DNA of 37,280 nt from an uncultured Clostridia bacterium (GTDB lineage: Bacteria; Bacillota; Clostridia; Christensenellales; UBA1242). The stretch spans positions 1-37,280 of the forward strand of contig CALVNA010000006.1 of the NCBI GenBank assembly GCA_944349535.1, in the 5' to 3' direction. This document shows, piece after piece, positions 24,874 through 35,549 of the stretch (position 1 is the stretch's first letter; each line of letters starts with the position of its first letter). The notes under the pieces are model-generated. The model saw nothing but the letters and a program-made list of their open reading frames with translations. It was not told the DNA's origin and ran no database searches. Both the position numbers and the translations under genes were made by a program.

Positions 24874-24902
24874 TTGCTTTTTTGTTTTGAAAAATTTATA
24901 AT
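24874..24902 (+). promoter_or_regulatory. Promoter of the 3530-residue protein gene
   Basis: TTGCTT (24874-24879), 17 bp, perfect TATAAT (24897-24902), then a leader of about 24 nt with AGGAG at 24921-24925. Confidence 0.65.
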
Positions 24903-24932
24903 GTATTTGAAATTTGTTGTAGGAGATTTTTC

Positions 24933-27900
24933 ATGAGCAAAAAAAATAAAGCGGAAAAAACTGATTCAAAAGTCAAAATAAAACGCTGGGGAATTGGCAA
25001 AACGCTCGCCGTTGTTATTTCATCGGTGGCTTTTGTTGTGGGCGCTGCAATACTAGGCGTTTATCTTGCTAGGGGTTTTGACGAAGAAACCAGCTATCCA
25101 AGCGAAATTTCTTTTGATGTTCAGTCAAATCAAAACTACAACTCGCTTTTAAACAGACTTGAAATCACCACTCAAGAAATTGACTCTGAAAAATCTTTTG
25201 AACTGACAATCACATCAAGCACAAGCAACATTACAGCTCGCACTGTAACCTTAGATTCTGTTTCAACTTATGCCTACAACACAAATTCAGGTCAGTTTGG
25301 TCGTGATTTTTTGGGTGTGAGCTATGAAGGTGGTTATGTTGACAATGGCATTTTGCGCTTTCCAAGACAGGTTACCATCGGGCAGCCTTTCACAGTTTAT
25401 CTTTCAACCTATCGTTGCAACGACACTCCAGACGGCTCTTACATAGATCAAATAAGGGGCGGCATTACCACCATCTCTGCGACAAGCGAAAATTCAGAAC
25501 TGACTCCAGAGCAGTTGACTATTGCAGTTGACACACCTGTTTATGCAACAGAAACCTTCGTTGTTGATCAAGACGGAGTTCAAATTCCACAGACAAATGG
25601 CGTTTTTGAAGTTACAGAAGAAGAATATTTTTATGTTGAAACAAAATTTTATCCTGCACAAAGCAGATATTTGTTTTCAACACAATCAGACGCAAGCGCA
25701 ACTGGCGCTTTGACCGAGAAAACAACCTTTTATCAAATAGACAACGAAAACATCACCGAAATCTATGACAGTGCAACAAGCAAGCATTTTTATGCAGAGA
25801 ATATAACTGAAGGCGTGCACATAACTTGGTTTACCGCGAAAAATGCACGGTTGCAGCAAGAAATCGAAAATGCCGTTGGGCAGTTAAGTGGGCTTGAAAG
25901 CGATGAAGACCTATATCGAGAATATATTCTTCATTATAGCGCTGCTGCGAGTGACCAAACAAAAGGAGAACATGTTCTGTCTGACAATATTGAACTAAAC
26001 GTTGTTCAAGCAAGTGTTGAAACTTTTGAAGTTGGTTCAGAGGGACAAACTTTCAACTTGCACGACCAAGCACCGCTGAGAATCTATGTTGGCGACTATA
26101 GCGAGCAGGCAAGAGACAGATTTTTGTCTGCCGTTATCACTTCGCGAAATGGTCCTTTAAATAACATTTTGCAAAATGTTGTTGTTTCTTTCAGTTATAA
26201 TGGTCAAGACCCGACTGCAGATGATGCATATTTGACAGTTTCTGGCGATGATGCAAATCCAATTACTATTGACGGAGTCAATTATTATAAGGCCACTTTT
26301 GGCAATCCTGAAAATTTTGGCACTGGTTACTGGGATTTGCAGCTCTTGCCAGGTTATGTTGGAAGAAATATAACCATGACAGTCAGTCTTTTGCTTGAAA
26401 ATGAAAATGGAGATTATGTTTTGTTTGCAGATAATAATGGGGCAGTTCAGCCTACCATCACATTGCAAACGATAGAGCATCAAGAAGAAGCTGTTTCTTG
26501 GACTGATTCATCCAACCGAAACATCACATTAACCTATGCACCAAACTCATCTGAGCCAACCCCTGCAAGAGTTTCGCTTGAAGGTTTGACTGAGATCCCA
26601 GGCGAGAATATTTATCAGACTCCAAAATATTTTGTTTCGTTTGAAGGTTTGGATTTGGAGCAAGCAGTTGCAAAAGCAGCGCAAATGTTTGACGGACAAA
26701 TTGAAGAAGAGTTTGCTGCTAATTATTCCACAAACTATGGCAGTTTGATTTTGGTTCCGCTCACAATCACAAATGATGTTTTGATTATCAGTGATGTTGG
26801 GCAGTTTAATTTGTATTTTGCAACCACTAATGGGTTTGACGATAACAATCTTTATCAGATTGTGCAAATTGTTGAATCTCCAATACGATTTGATGTTTCA
26901 AAAACATTGTATAGAAACTCTGTAACAAACAGTTCAATCTTATATCAGGCAGCAGGCGGCGAAGAATTTGAAGCAATTTCTGGTGCAGTTTATTTTCCTA
27001 CTGCAAGCGACAACACAGTTAAAGACCAATTGCAAATTCAGTTTACCATTGCGGCAGACTCTGTTGAGGTATTCAGAGAAGAGTTTAATAATGGTCATAT
27101 AAGCCTTAAATTGCTCTCAGGCGAAAGTGATATCACTTCGTATTTCATACAAAATGCCAGTTCGCTGGCGGCTGAAACAAATCAAGACGGAACATTGACT
27201 TTGACTTACACTTTGCAAGCAGACAATCTTTCGTCAGTCAGCCAAGGCGATATGGCTATCACTCAAGCAAGACTTGATTTTACCGATCTAGAAAACAGTT
27301 CAAACAATTTGAGCTGGCCATTTGAGAATTTGTTTAGCGACGGCGGCTCTCTTGCTCTTTACACACCACAAGCGCAAACGGTTGATTTGAGCATGGACAA
27401 CATTTCAAATGCTTATACTGTAAGCCAAACCTTAAGCACCGATGGTCAAATTGTTGTTGAAATCAATAATGGAGACATTGATTTGTCAACCCTTATTTCA
27501 AATATTGCCGGTGCGATAACAACAACCGATCAGCATGGTAGAGATGACACTCTCGCAAACAGCTGGTATTTCACAAGCAACAATCCAGCTTTGCAAATCA
27601 CAACTGGAGCTGATGGAATAAGCAGGCATGGCTTTAGCTTCTCAGGTGAAGGCAGTGCCGTTTTGGGCATTTCATGTGGGGCAGTACCTGCTGAAAACAC
27701 AATCAGTTTTGAGATAAGCGCAACAGGCATAACTGGTATTTTGTATGACACAGACTTGGACCCAACCGCAAATAACGCAAATAATTTGACTGGGCAGGGC
27801 TCGATTGAAGAAGAAATTTTAGTTGAAAAATACGGCGCTGCCGGGGCAGCCCTTACTCTTGACAATCTGATCAAATTCTATGTCGGCGGTGGCACTGAAG

Positions 27901-30900
27901 AGACAAATGAATATAACGACAACATCACTTTCAGGCTTAATCCAACATACTTCACAGGCAAAGACGAAGCGACTCTTGAGCAGTTGTTTGGGCAGAATGG
28001 AATGTTGGGGTTAAACGGCGAGGCTCAACCAGACCTTTCACAAACAGCTCTGCAGAATATTTCGATAGAAAGCATTTCAATAAATCACAATTTTGCAGCC
28101 CTCCACTCAATAACTCTGCTTGCAACTGATCAAAGCGGAGCAGTAAGATATAGCTTTGTGCTGAACATCAGAAGCAACATTGACAGCCTTTCCGCTCCAA
28201 CAAGTGTAGATGATATTGATGCAAATGTCGCAACTGAAATAGAAACAACAATTTCTTATAACGCATATGTTGCAGAAGGATATCCTACCAGCTTGTTAAG
28301 CGAAGGCTATATCGTGCCAAACGAAGCAGGAGATGGCTATGTTGTTGAAAATGAAGCAAGAGCTGATGCAGTGGGAAAAATTGATGCAGGCAAGATAACT
28401 TTCTATCACATTTTCAACAGGCAGAGCCAAACTTTCAGTGTAACATTCAGACCAGAAGTTGACAATGTTTTTGCTGTTTCAAGCATCATCAATTTTACTG
28501 TAAAAAGAAATATCAGTGTGCAAAACACAGATTCTTCTCAAGTTTCAGCCTTTGAAACAGGCGAGCAACAGTTTGGCGGTTTCATCACAGTCGGTCAAAT
28601 AGAAGGAAAGAGCGGTGGCTTAGATTACAGCTTCGCACTGCCAGAAAGTGACAACAACTATATTGTGACAAATGGCACCGGATTCAATATTGCTCAAAAC
28701 ATACGCTTTGACTATGGCCAAACAAGCTTAACTCAAAAGGTTATTGTCTATGTTTTTGGAGCTGCTTCTTTGGAAGAAGCTGGAGAAAATTATTATAGTC
28801 AAGAAGTTGAAATCCAAATCATTTTGCCAGAGAATTTCTGGAACGAAGTTGCCGGAAGCTTGACTGAAGCAAGCACATCGCATCAAGTTTTCAACAACGT
28901 AAACAACACTCAGATGCATTATATGGTTGTTGTGCCAGGAGAGATTTACTCAGTTGGCAGTTATGTCAGCGATGATGAAACTGCTTATTCAATCACACCA
29001 CAGCAACGAGACAGCCAAAATGGCAATAACCTTAGTTTGATTTATAATGTTTTCAATGCTGCTGGCACATATCAACTCACATACAATTCGCAAAATGCAA
29101 TAGGTGATTTGCTTTATGGCTATGGCAATCAAAACGTTTATACTTTGCTCAGATTTACCTCTGGCGAAAAAACAATCGATGTTGCAGTGCCTACTATCGT
29201 TTCTCAAATCGGAACAACATTTGTGTCATACGCAGGGCAAAAAGCAGAGGCATCGCTAGAAAATGCAATGAAATCTGCCGAGCAGCTTTATGAAGAAGGA
29301 ATTTGCACTGAAATTGATGCCGGCAAAATCACAGATCTAGATATTGCAGGCGATAACCTTAACGGCATTTTCCGACCTGAAAACATCACATTCTCGCTCA
29401 GTGAAGGTGCCGCTGTTGGACAGGCTTTGCCAAGCAGTCTTTTCAAAAACTTTGATGTGGCAAGCGGAGAGCTTTCACTCAATCATCTTTCAGTTGCTTA
29501 TGAAGAAGCTTATCTTGCATTGACTTACACTCTCAGAAATAGCTCTGGCGCAACGCGCACATTCAATTATTTGCTAAAAGTCAATGCTGACGTAACAGTT
29601 TCGCGGCCAAACTATCCTTACTCGGCAAACGGATCGGCAGAATACATCACCATCACAAGTTCACAACAACCAGTCAATCTTGATGAAGAATTTGATGAGA
29701 CAACTGCCCAAAACGGACATTCACGATTTGAAATTTTGCAAAATGGTGATGATATTGGAGATACTTTAACCTATCAAGATTCAATCGTGTCTGTTCAAGT
29801 TGCATCGATTGATCACGCTTTTACAAATCCTGCAGACTGGCAAGGTTATATCAATGCTTACATCACAAACTTAAATGGCAATTCAACACTTGTGCTTGGC
29901 TATCCACAAACAAGCGATCGAATTGAAATTGTTGTGCGTCGCTCTTACAACGGCGGTGAAGACATAAACGCTCGTTCAGTTGTTGGCGGAACAATCGACT
30001 ATCACTTTGTTCTTAATGACGACAGAGAATATACCGTTCGTGCACAACATGATGGCAACACCGAAAATGGACTGACAAACTATACTTGGGTCCTTAATGA
30101 TTGGACTGACGGCGGTCAAACATCGCAAACAGATCCAAGAGAGGAAACTCGCTCCTTCTTCCTTATTGAAGGGTGGCAGCAAGGTGATGATGCGCATCTT
30201 GGCTCTACAAGACCAGGACTGCTCTTCTTCAACTTGCATAAACCTGAAGGTGAAGAATGGACGGTTTCAGGAAATAGCAACTCTTTCACAGCAATATACA
30301 ATAATGATCTTACTTTCACATTTGTTTATGACAATGTGTCGGGAGAGTTTACAGTAACTTATCCAACCTATCTGTCAAGAGAGTTCAATTTCAGCTCAAC
30401 TTTCTTTACCGAAAGGGGAGAACTTGCAACAATCAACTTTGCCTTCAAAGCGGATGCTCAAGCAGATATTAAAGGAAAAAGCTTTATAGGTGGACGCAAT
30501 GTTGCTTGGGATCAAATTTTCACAATCACAGAAAATGGTGGCACTGGAGCGGTTTCAGGTTATACGGTACGGTTTGACTCTTTTGTAAATGGCGACATTG
30601 ATTATTCAGCATTTGTTAGCGTCGGCAATTCTGGATTGCAACTTGCTTCAGTTGTTCAAAATTTGACTGGAGATTTGACACTGATTGTTTCTTGGGGCGA
30701 AAACAAATCTTACACCTTCACTATTAAAGATTTCACAGTTCAAGCCAACCTTACTCAGAAAGAATCTGCAACAATAAATAATCAGTTTGACACAGTGATC
30801 GGCGGAGAGACAATCAATATTGCTGCATCAGATTTGCTTGAAGGGTTGTTGCTTGAAGGCACGGCAAAATACAGCACAATTTCACTTTCAGCAACTGCTG

Positions 30901-33900
30901 AGCAGTCAGCAATCGCATCAATAGAAGACGGAGAAACTCTTTCAATCAAATTCAATCAAGTTGGCACGCAAACCACAATCACTCTTCCGATCACAATCAC
31001 AGTGGAGCCAAACTTTAGTGGAACTAGCGCTCAGACAGAACAAGATTCAACGCAAATTGTTGTCAATGTGACTTTCGTGATACACCCAAGCGTGCGTATA
31101 GCAGCTGTTTATCCTTCACCAGATGGAGAGATGCTTGACCGTGAATACATTGAAAGCGGCACAACCTTTGCTAATTTTGGGAACAATTTCTTAAGTCATG
31201 CCGCTGTGTTTGAAGATGAAGCAAGAATCAAAGTTGAATATGCTTCAAACGATGATGACAATATCAGTTATAGACCTACTGGCTCAATTGATATAGCAAA
31301 ACGAATCATAATCTCAAGCATCACGAACGCAACGGTTACAAAAGGAGAAAATGAAGAAGGAGAAAATGAAGAATTAAGAGTAGATTCAAAAATTGGTCTT
31401 ACTGACACAATCACATTCACAAGGGGTTCAAGCGGCGGGCAAAGTCTTGTTGACCTTTCAATTTCTTATAACAACTTTGTTATCACTTACACAATTGAAA
31501 TCAGAGATTCTTCACTCTTTACTCTGTCAGTCAATTCCGCATCAAACAACATTTCAGCCGACAGCAGCCCATACGAAAATGTTTATGTTGACAAAACTGA
31601 CTCAGAAAATCTGTTTGCAGAAAACAGAATGGCAAAAGCAGCTCTTTCAAACAATGCTGCAGCAGGCGACTATTATATCTTCTTTGAAACAACAAGCAAC
31701 AGAGTTTATCAATCAAAAGTGATAAATCTTTCTCAAAACTTTGTTTCTCAAAACCAAGGCGGCAGAACAATCTATCTTGATTTAGGCTCAAATGATCTTG
31801 GCGATTTGACTGAACTTGTTGACAACTTGGCTACAGACCTAACTGTCGGTCAATACAAGGCATATATGTTTGCTGACAGCTATTATCAAAAAGCCTTAGA
31901 CAGTTTTACAGAGGAAACCCCAACCGAACAAGAAATTCTTCTTTATCTTAAAACAAACAACTCAAATCAAAATGTGTTTGGCTCAACCTTCACTTCCTTT
32001 GAGCTTTCTTCAAGAATAACTTTGACTTATGCAGGCTACGACGTTGCTTATGACGAATATAGCTCAATGATTAAGTATTTCACATCTCCAGAAGACATCA
32101 CAGAGAAAGGTCTTAGCGACTTCTCGATCAACAAGGATACTCCTCTTGGCGACGAAGCGGTAATAGGAGTTGATCACTTCACATTCACTTATTCAAATGG
32201 CGGCATAACAGACGAATCTCAAAATAGCGAAACTCAAAATGGCGAAACTGAAAATCAGATTAAAAAAACTTTCGAGTTGCAATATCGATATATGCCAGAC
32301 CTTGACATACAAGTTGGAATGTCTGGAGAAGGCAGCTCGGTGGTGATTGAAGTTGAAAGACCAGTCCGCATCGTAGATGCTTTTGACATCACCAGAAAAT
32401 CAACAGGACAAGCAATAACCATGGATGAAATGGTCAGCGGACAAGCAGGCTTTACTCTTGTTGAAAGCGACAATAGCAATCAAACTACAGGTGGGCAGCG
32501 CTATATTGGAATTTCGCCTGTTCAGTATAGTGGAACTGACATAGTTTATGACATTGAGCTTACCGGCAACGGCGCACCAAATGAAGGAAAAGATGTGACT
32601 TTCACCTTGAAATATACGGTGGGTGATTTCAATAGAAGATTTACAGTAACAGTCAAGGTTTTGCCAGACTATCAATTTGAAGTCAACGGCAGAGAGGTTG
32701 ATTTGGGCGAGAGCTTAAGGTTCTCAAATCAAGATTCTCCTTATGTGTTTGAGCCAGACGACACAAGCGCCTTAGTGCTTGCTGGAGAAGATTATCCCCT
32801 TTCCACAACTGACGGCGAACCAACAACAACAATTGAGCCATATCTTTCAGTTGTTCACGAAAACTCTGCAGATGGTGTTGAGCTTTCAGTTAAAAATTTC
32901 AACTACACAATGACAGTGGATGAAATGGGCAGCTATAACATTAAAGGCAACATCTCAGCCAAATTGAATATGGCAAACAATTGGACCCCTGACTCTTCAA
33001 CAAACCCAAGTCTGTATACATGGAACAAAAATGACGATTCTCTCGTGTTCACAGGCGTTAAAGCGGTTGAATTTGGCGAGCAAAAGTATCACCTTGTGGC
33101 AAAAGACGACTATGGCTATCAATTTGATTTGTATTTCACACTTTCTTCTGGCAACACTGAAAATCCTTCAATCTCAGGAGCTTTGTCGCTTACTGAAGGG
33201 GAAGAGGTTGCCTTTGGTGCAATTTATGAGGAATTGACAGTTCAACTTGAAGATGGTGGAAATGGGGAACAAGGCGGAAATCTTGTGATCACAAGTCAGC
33301 CAGAGCAGCGGCCTTCGTCAGAAAACGCTCAAGTGATTTTGATTCAAAATATGGAAGCTTGGGGATTTGATCAAGAGTATTATGGGACTACAGTCGACGC
33401 AAATAATCAAAAATACTTTGGTGGTTCAATAAAAAAAGTCGGCACATCTCCTAACTTTACAGCTTATGGTAAAGATGAAAACAACGTTGTGGGACAGAGT
33501 GAAGGTATAACATTCAATCTCAACAGCACAGAAAGTCAGAAATATTTGAAAGTTCCAAATTTTGTTGACGTGACAATTGACAGCATTTCTTATTACTATC
33601 AAGATCAAGCAGTTGGGACTCAAAAGTATTCTTCTTCTGGTAAAAAGATTGCTTCTTCAGCTTCCGGACTCACAAATGCACGAGGCACAGATAATACTGG
33701 CGGCTATTATAACGTGGGCGACGATACTACACTAACATTGCCAACAATATATTCAGATAAGACTTGGATTTATGGCACCGGCAACAGCGTGCAAGTCACA
33801 ATGGTTGTAACTTTGAAATACACCCCTGCTGGTGATTCTAGCAACATCGAGTATTATCAGATGCAACAACAAATCACTTTAAGCAAAACATCTCAAATCA

Positions 33901-35525
33901 CTGCTGAGCATCAATATGCAGCTGACAACACAGCAATTACTCTTAAAGATTATATAAAAGTTACAGATAATGAAGTTCTTGAAAACGATGGTGTCATTTT
34001 AGACTATACTATTCACGACGACACTCTTGCAGTCGCTGTTGAAAGGCAAAGCACCACTCGATTTGATTTGACTTATACACCTACTGATATCAATAAAGAA
34101 AAACCGCAAACGGTAACTTTGTCTGCTGGAAATGCTGCAACTACATATAAAAGTCTTTACTATAGTTCGCTTTCTGGCGCGTTCAATCGAGTGTTGACTG
34201 GCGGCACAATCACAATCACGCCGCATGACGACAATGCAACATTCTATTACGGCAATAATGGTAATGGCGGAAACAAAGAAGTTTCTTCAACCAACAAAAC
34301 ATCCTTCACTAAGGTTGCAGATGTCAATTACTTCAGAGTTGAAACATTTGATGGCTCAGCATGGTCGAATTACACAACTCTTGCAGGCTATAACTATGAT
34401 TCTGTCAACGGCGGATACGACATTTCATTGACCGCCGAGAACGAAACGATCACAATCTCAGCAGCTGATTTGGTGGGAAGCCATGAAAACTTTAGAATAA
34501 GCTATAATGGTGTTTACTATTATCCACAGCTGGAATTTGACATCGCAGAAATCGAAACTGACTATATCACAGTTGCAAGCCATTATCAGTTAAGTTCTGG
34601 TCAAAGCCAAACAAATCAGTATTATGTGATTTCTTGGGGCGAAAAGGCTTATCGCTATACACATCAGTTCAGCGTTACAGGCACATTTGCTTCAATCGAA
34701 AGCCCAACTTCAATCTATACATTGCCTTTGGGGGCTAGCGATCCAATCTCAATCAGCACTTGGGCAGCAGGAGTAACTTATACAAAAGTTGAAAAAGGTG
34801 ATCTCAAAGAAGATAATCCACTTGCAAATTACTCTGGCGACAACCTGTATTTCAACATCACTTCTGACGGAACGAGCGGTGGAACAGGTCTTGCAAGCAT
34901 TGATGCGGGAACTGGAGCAATAACTTTGAAAGAAGGCTTTACAGACAGCCACTATGTTACAGTGCAGATTTATCAGAAGGTCAGCGGTATTGATGGAAGC
35001 TGGGGTGGCACAGAGCTTAGCCAGATGCAGCTTTTGGAAGATATCAGAGTTTATCCGGCTCCTTCAACCCAAACTTCTGGGGGTGATGTAACGTTAAAAG
35101 AAATTTTACCAGAAGGGACTTACTACTCAAATGCTTCAAAAACAATCAGCATTCCACCGCAGACAAGCGCAGAACTTGTTGTGTATAATGGCGAAGTTGA
35201 GCTTAACAGAATTTCACTTGAAAACGAGAGCGAACAAGCAAGCAGCCAAAGTTTTGCTATTGCAGCTTTGCTTGGCTATAAAGCGGTTCAAAACTATAGC
35301 TCATTAAAAGTTTGCGTCGTCGATTCTGATGGAGCTTTTGTCAGTGGTTTTACACTTGGCGAAGCAGCAATTACGGAAGGTGGTCTTGTGTTATCATTAG
35401 GGGATTCTATAACCACAGATAATATCGCTTTTGATCAAGATGAAAATTTTGCAGCCGAAACATATTTGATTTATGCAAACTCTATGCTTTCAATTCGCAC
35501 GGTTTCATATCAAAAAATATCATAA
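24933..35525 (+). CDS. Giant membrane-anchored surface protein
   Basis: 3530 residues. A lysine-rich cytoplasmic start is followed by one membrane helix (about residues 24-46) without a visible cleavage site, so the protein is probably N-in with some 3480 residues outside. The rest is beta-rich and rich in Ser, Thr, Asn and acidic residues, with very few cysteines, consistent with a long chain of Ig-like or cadherin-like modules. Segments such as VTFTLKYTVGDFNRRFTVTV and TTITLPITITVEPNF have the alternating pattern of closing strands, but I cannot fix module borders. Flexible linkers occur near residues 2137-2147 and 2430-2442. No LPXTG signal, C-terminal helix or catalytic motif was seen. 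AGGAG lies 7 nt before the ATG. Cardiolipin synthase follows after 24 bp. Surface scaffold or adhesin is the likeliest role. Confidence 0.85.
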   Translation: MSKKNKAEKTDSKVKIKRWGIGKTLAVVISSVAFVVGAAILGVYLARGFDEETSYPSEISFDVQSNQNYNSLLNRLEITTQEIDSEKSFELTITSSTSNITARTVTLDSVSTYAYNTNSGQFGRDFLGVSYEGGYVDNGILRFPRQVTIGQPFTVYLSTYRCNDTPDGSYIDQIRGGITTISATSENSELTPEQLTIAVDTPVYATETFVVDQDGVQIPQTNGVFEVTEEEYFYVETKFYPAQSRYLFSTQSDASATGALTEKTTFYQIDNENITEIYDSATSKHFYAENITEGVHITWFTAKNARLQQEIENAVGQLSGLESDEDLYREYILHYSAAASDQTKGEHVLSDNIELNVVQASVETFEVGSEGQTFNLHDQAPLRIYVGDYSEQARDRFLSAVITSRNGPLNNILQNVVVSFSYNGQDPTADDAYLTVSGDDANPITIDGVNYYKATFGNPENFGTGYWDLQLLPGYVGRNITMTVSLLLENENGDYVLFADNNGAVQPTITLQTIEHQEEAVSWTDSSNRNITLTYAPNSSEPTPARVSLEGLTEIPGENIYQTPKYFVSFEGLDLEQAVAKAAQMFDGQIEEEFAANYSTNYGSLILVPLTITNDVLIISDVGQFNLYFATTNGFDDNNLYQIVQIVESPIRFDVSKTLYRNSVTNSSILYQAAGGEEFEAISGAVYFPTASDNTVKDQLQIQFTIAADSVEVFREEFNNGHISLKLLSGESDITSYFIQNASSLAAETNQDGTLTLTYTLQADNLSSVSQGDMAITQARLDFTDLENSSNNLSWPFENLFSDGGSLALYTPQAQTVDLSMDNISNAYTVSQTLSTDGQIVVEINNGDIDLSTLISNIAGAITTTDQHGRDDTLANSWYFTSNNPALQITTGADGISRHGFSFSGEGSAVLGISCGAVPAENTISFEISATGITGILYDTDLDPTANNANNLTGQGSIEEEILVEKYGAAGAALTLDNLIKFYVGGGTEETNEYNDNITFRLNPTYFTGKDEATLEQLFGQNGMLGLNGEAQPDLSQTALQNISIESISINHNFAALHSITLLATDQSGAVRYSFVLNIRSNIDSLSAPTSVDDIDANVATEIETTISYNAYVAEGYPTSLLSEGYIVPNEAGDGYVVENEARADAVGKIDAGKITFYHIFNRQSQTFSVTFRPEVDNVFAVSSIINFTVKRNISVQNTDSSQVSAFETGEQQFGGFITVGQIEGKSGGLDYSFALPESDNNYIVTNGTGFNIAQNIRFDYGQTSLTQKVIVYVFGAASLEEAGENYYSQEVEIQIILPENFWNEVAGSLTEASTSHQVFNNVNNTQMHYMVVVPGEIYSVGSYVSDDETAYSITPQQRDSQNGNNLSLIYNVFNAAGTYQLTYNSQNAIGDLLYGYGNQNVYTLLRFTSGEKTIDVAVPTIVSQIGTTFVSYAGQKAEASLENAMKSAEQLYEEGICTEIDAGKITDLDIAGDNLNGIFRPENITFSLSEGAAVGQALPSSLFKNFDVASGELSLNHLSVAYEEAYLALTYTLRNSSGATRTFNYLLKVNADVTVSRPNYPYSANGSAEYITITSSQQPVNLDEEFDETTAQNGHSRFEILQNGDDIGDTLTYQDSIVSVQVASIDHAFTNPADWQGYINAYITNLNGNSTLVLGYPQTSDRIEIVVRRSYNGGEDINARSVVGGTIDYHFVLNDDREYTVRAQHDGNTENGLTNYTWVLNDWTDGGQTSQTDPREETRSFFLIEGWQQGDDAHLGSTRPGLLFFNLHKPEGEEWTVSGNSNSFTAIYNNDLTFTFVYDNVSGEFTVTYPTYLSREFNFSSTFFTERGELATINFAFKADAQADIKGKSFIGGRNVAWDQIFTITENGGTGAVSGYTVRFDSFVNGDIDYSAFVSVGNSGLQLASVVQNLTGDLTLIVSWGENKSYTFTIKDFTVQANLTQKESATINNQFDTVIGGETINIAASDLLEGLLLEGTAKYSTISLSATAEQSAIASIEDGETLSIKFNQVGTQTTITLPITITVEPNFSGTSAQTEQDSTQIVVNVTFVIHPSVRIAAVYPSPDGEMLDREYIESGTTFANFGNNFLSHAAVFEDEARIKVEYASNDDDNISYRPTGSIDIAKRIIISSITNATVTKGENEEGENEELRVDSKIGLTDTITFTRGSSGGQSLVDLSISYNNFVITYTIEIRDSSLFTLSVNSASNNISADSSPYENVYVDKTDSENLFAENRMAKAALSNNAAAGDYYIFFETTSNRVYQSKVINLSQNFVSQNQGGRTIYLDLGSNDLGDLTELVDNLATDLTVGQYKAYMFADSYYQKALDSFTEETPTEQEILLYLKTNNSNQNVFGSTFTSFELSSRITLTYAGYDVAYDEYSSMIKYFTSPEDITEKGLSDFSINKDTPLGDEAVIGVDHFTFTYSNGGITDESQNSETQNGETENQIKKTFELQYRYMPDLDIQVGMSGEGSSVVIEVERPVRIVDAFDITRKSTGQAITMDEMVSGQAGFTLVESDNSNQTTGGQRYIGISPVQYSGTDIVYDIELTGNGAPNEGKDVTFTLKYTVGDFNRRFTVTVKVLPDYQFEVNGREVDLGESLRFSNQDSPYVFEPDDTSALVLAGEDYPLSTTDGEPTTTIEPYLSVVHENSADGVELSVKNFNYTMTVDEMGSYNIKGNISAKLNMANNWTPDSSTNPSLYTWNKNDDSLVFTGVKAVEFGEQKYHLVAKDDYGYQFDLYFTLSSGNTENPSISGALSLTEGEEVAFGAIYEELTVQLEDGGNGEQGGNLVITSQPEQRPSSENAQVILIQNMEAWGFDQEYYGTTVDANNQKYFGGSIKKVGTSPNFTAYGKDENNVVGQSEGITFNLNSTESQKYLKVPNFVDVTIDSISYYYQDQAVGTQKYSSSGKKIASSASGLTNARGTDNTGGYYNVGDDTTLTLPTIYSDKTWIYGTGNSVQVTMVVTLKYTPAGDSSNIEYYQMQQQITLSKTSQITAEHQYAADNTAITLKDYIKVTDNEVLENDGVILDYTIHDDTLAVAVERQSTTRFDLTYTPTDINKEKPQTVTLSAGNAATTYKSLYYSSLSGAFNRVLTGGTITITPHDDNATFYYGNNGNGGNKEVSSTNKTSFTKVADVNYFRVETFDGSAWSNYTTLAGYNYDSVNGGYDISLTAENETITISAADLVGSHENFRISYNGVYYYPQLEFDIAEIETDYITVASHYQLSSGQSQTNQYYVISWGEKAYRYTHQFSVTGTFASIESPTSIYTLPLGASDPISISTWAAGVTYTKVEKGDLKEDNPLANYSGDNLYFNITSDGTSGGTGLASIDAGTGAITLKEGFTDSHYVTVQIYQKVSGIDGSWGGTELSQMQLLEDIRVYPAPSTQTSGGDVTLKEILPEGTYYSNASKTISIPPQTSAELVVYNGEVELNRISLENESEQASSQSFAIAALLGYKAVQNYSSLKVCVVDSDGAFVSGFTLGEAAITEGGLVLSLGDSITTDNIAFDQDENFAAETYLIYANSMLSIRTVSYQKIS
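31342..31371 (+). repeat. 15-bp tandem repeat inside the giant gene
   Basis: Two perfect copies of AAGGAGAAAATGAAG, encoding the linker GENEEGENEE. The in-frame unit could vary in copy number by slippage without breaking the gene. Confidence 0.85.
32221..32250 (+). repeat. 15-bp near-tandem repeat inside the giant gene
   Basis: AAAATAGCGAAACTC and AAAATGGCGAAACTG differ at two positions and encode a QNSETQNGETENQ linker. Same unit length as the repeat at 31342 but a different sequence. Confidence 0.8.
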
Positions 35526-35549
35526 AAATTATCAAAAGGAGAAAGAATT

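Noticed and set aside
24566..24932. Riboswitch or small gene in the intergenic gap
   Set aside because: Only A/T-tracts, a short hairpin and one dyad are present; no conserved riboswitch core or ORF with a ribosome site.
35300..35525. LPXTG or C-terminal membrane anchor on the giant protein
   Set aside because: The C-terminus ends in SIRTVSYQKIS with no sorting motif or hydrophobic helix.
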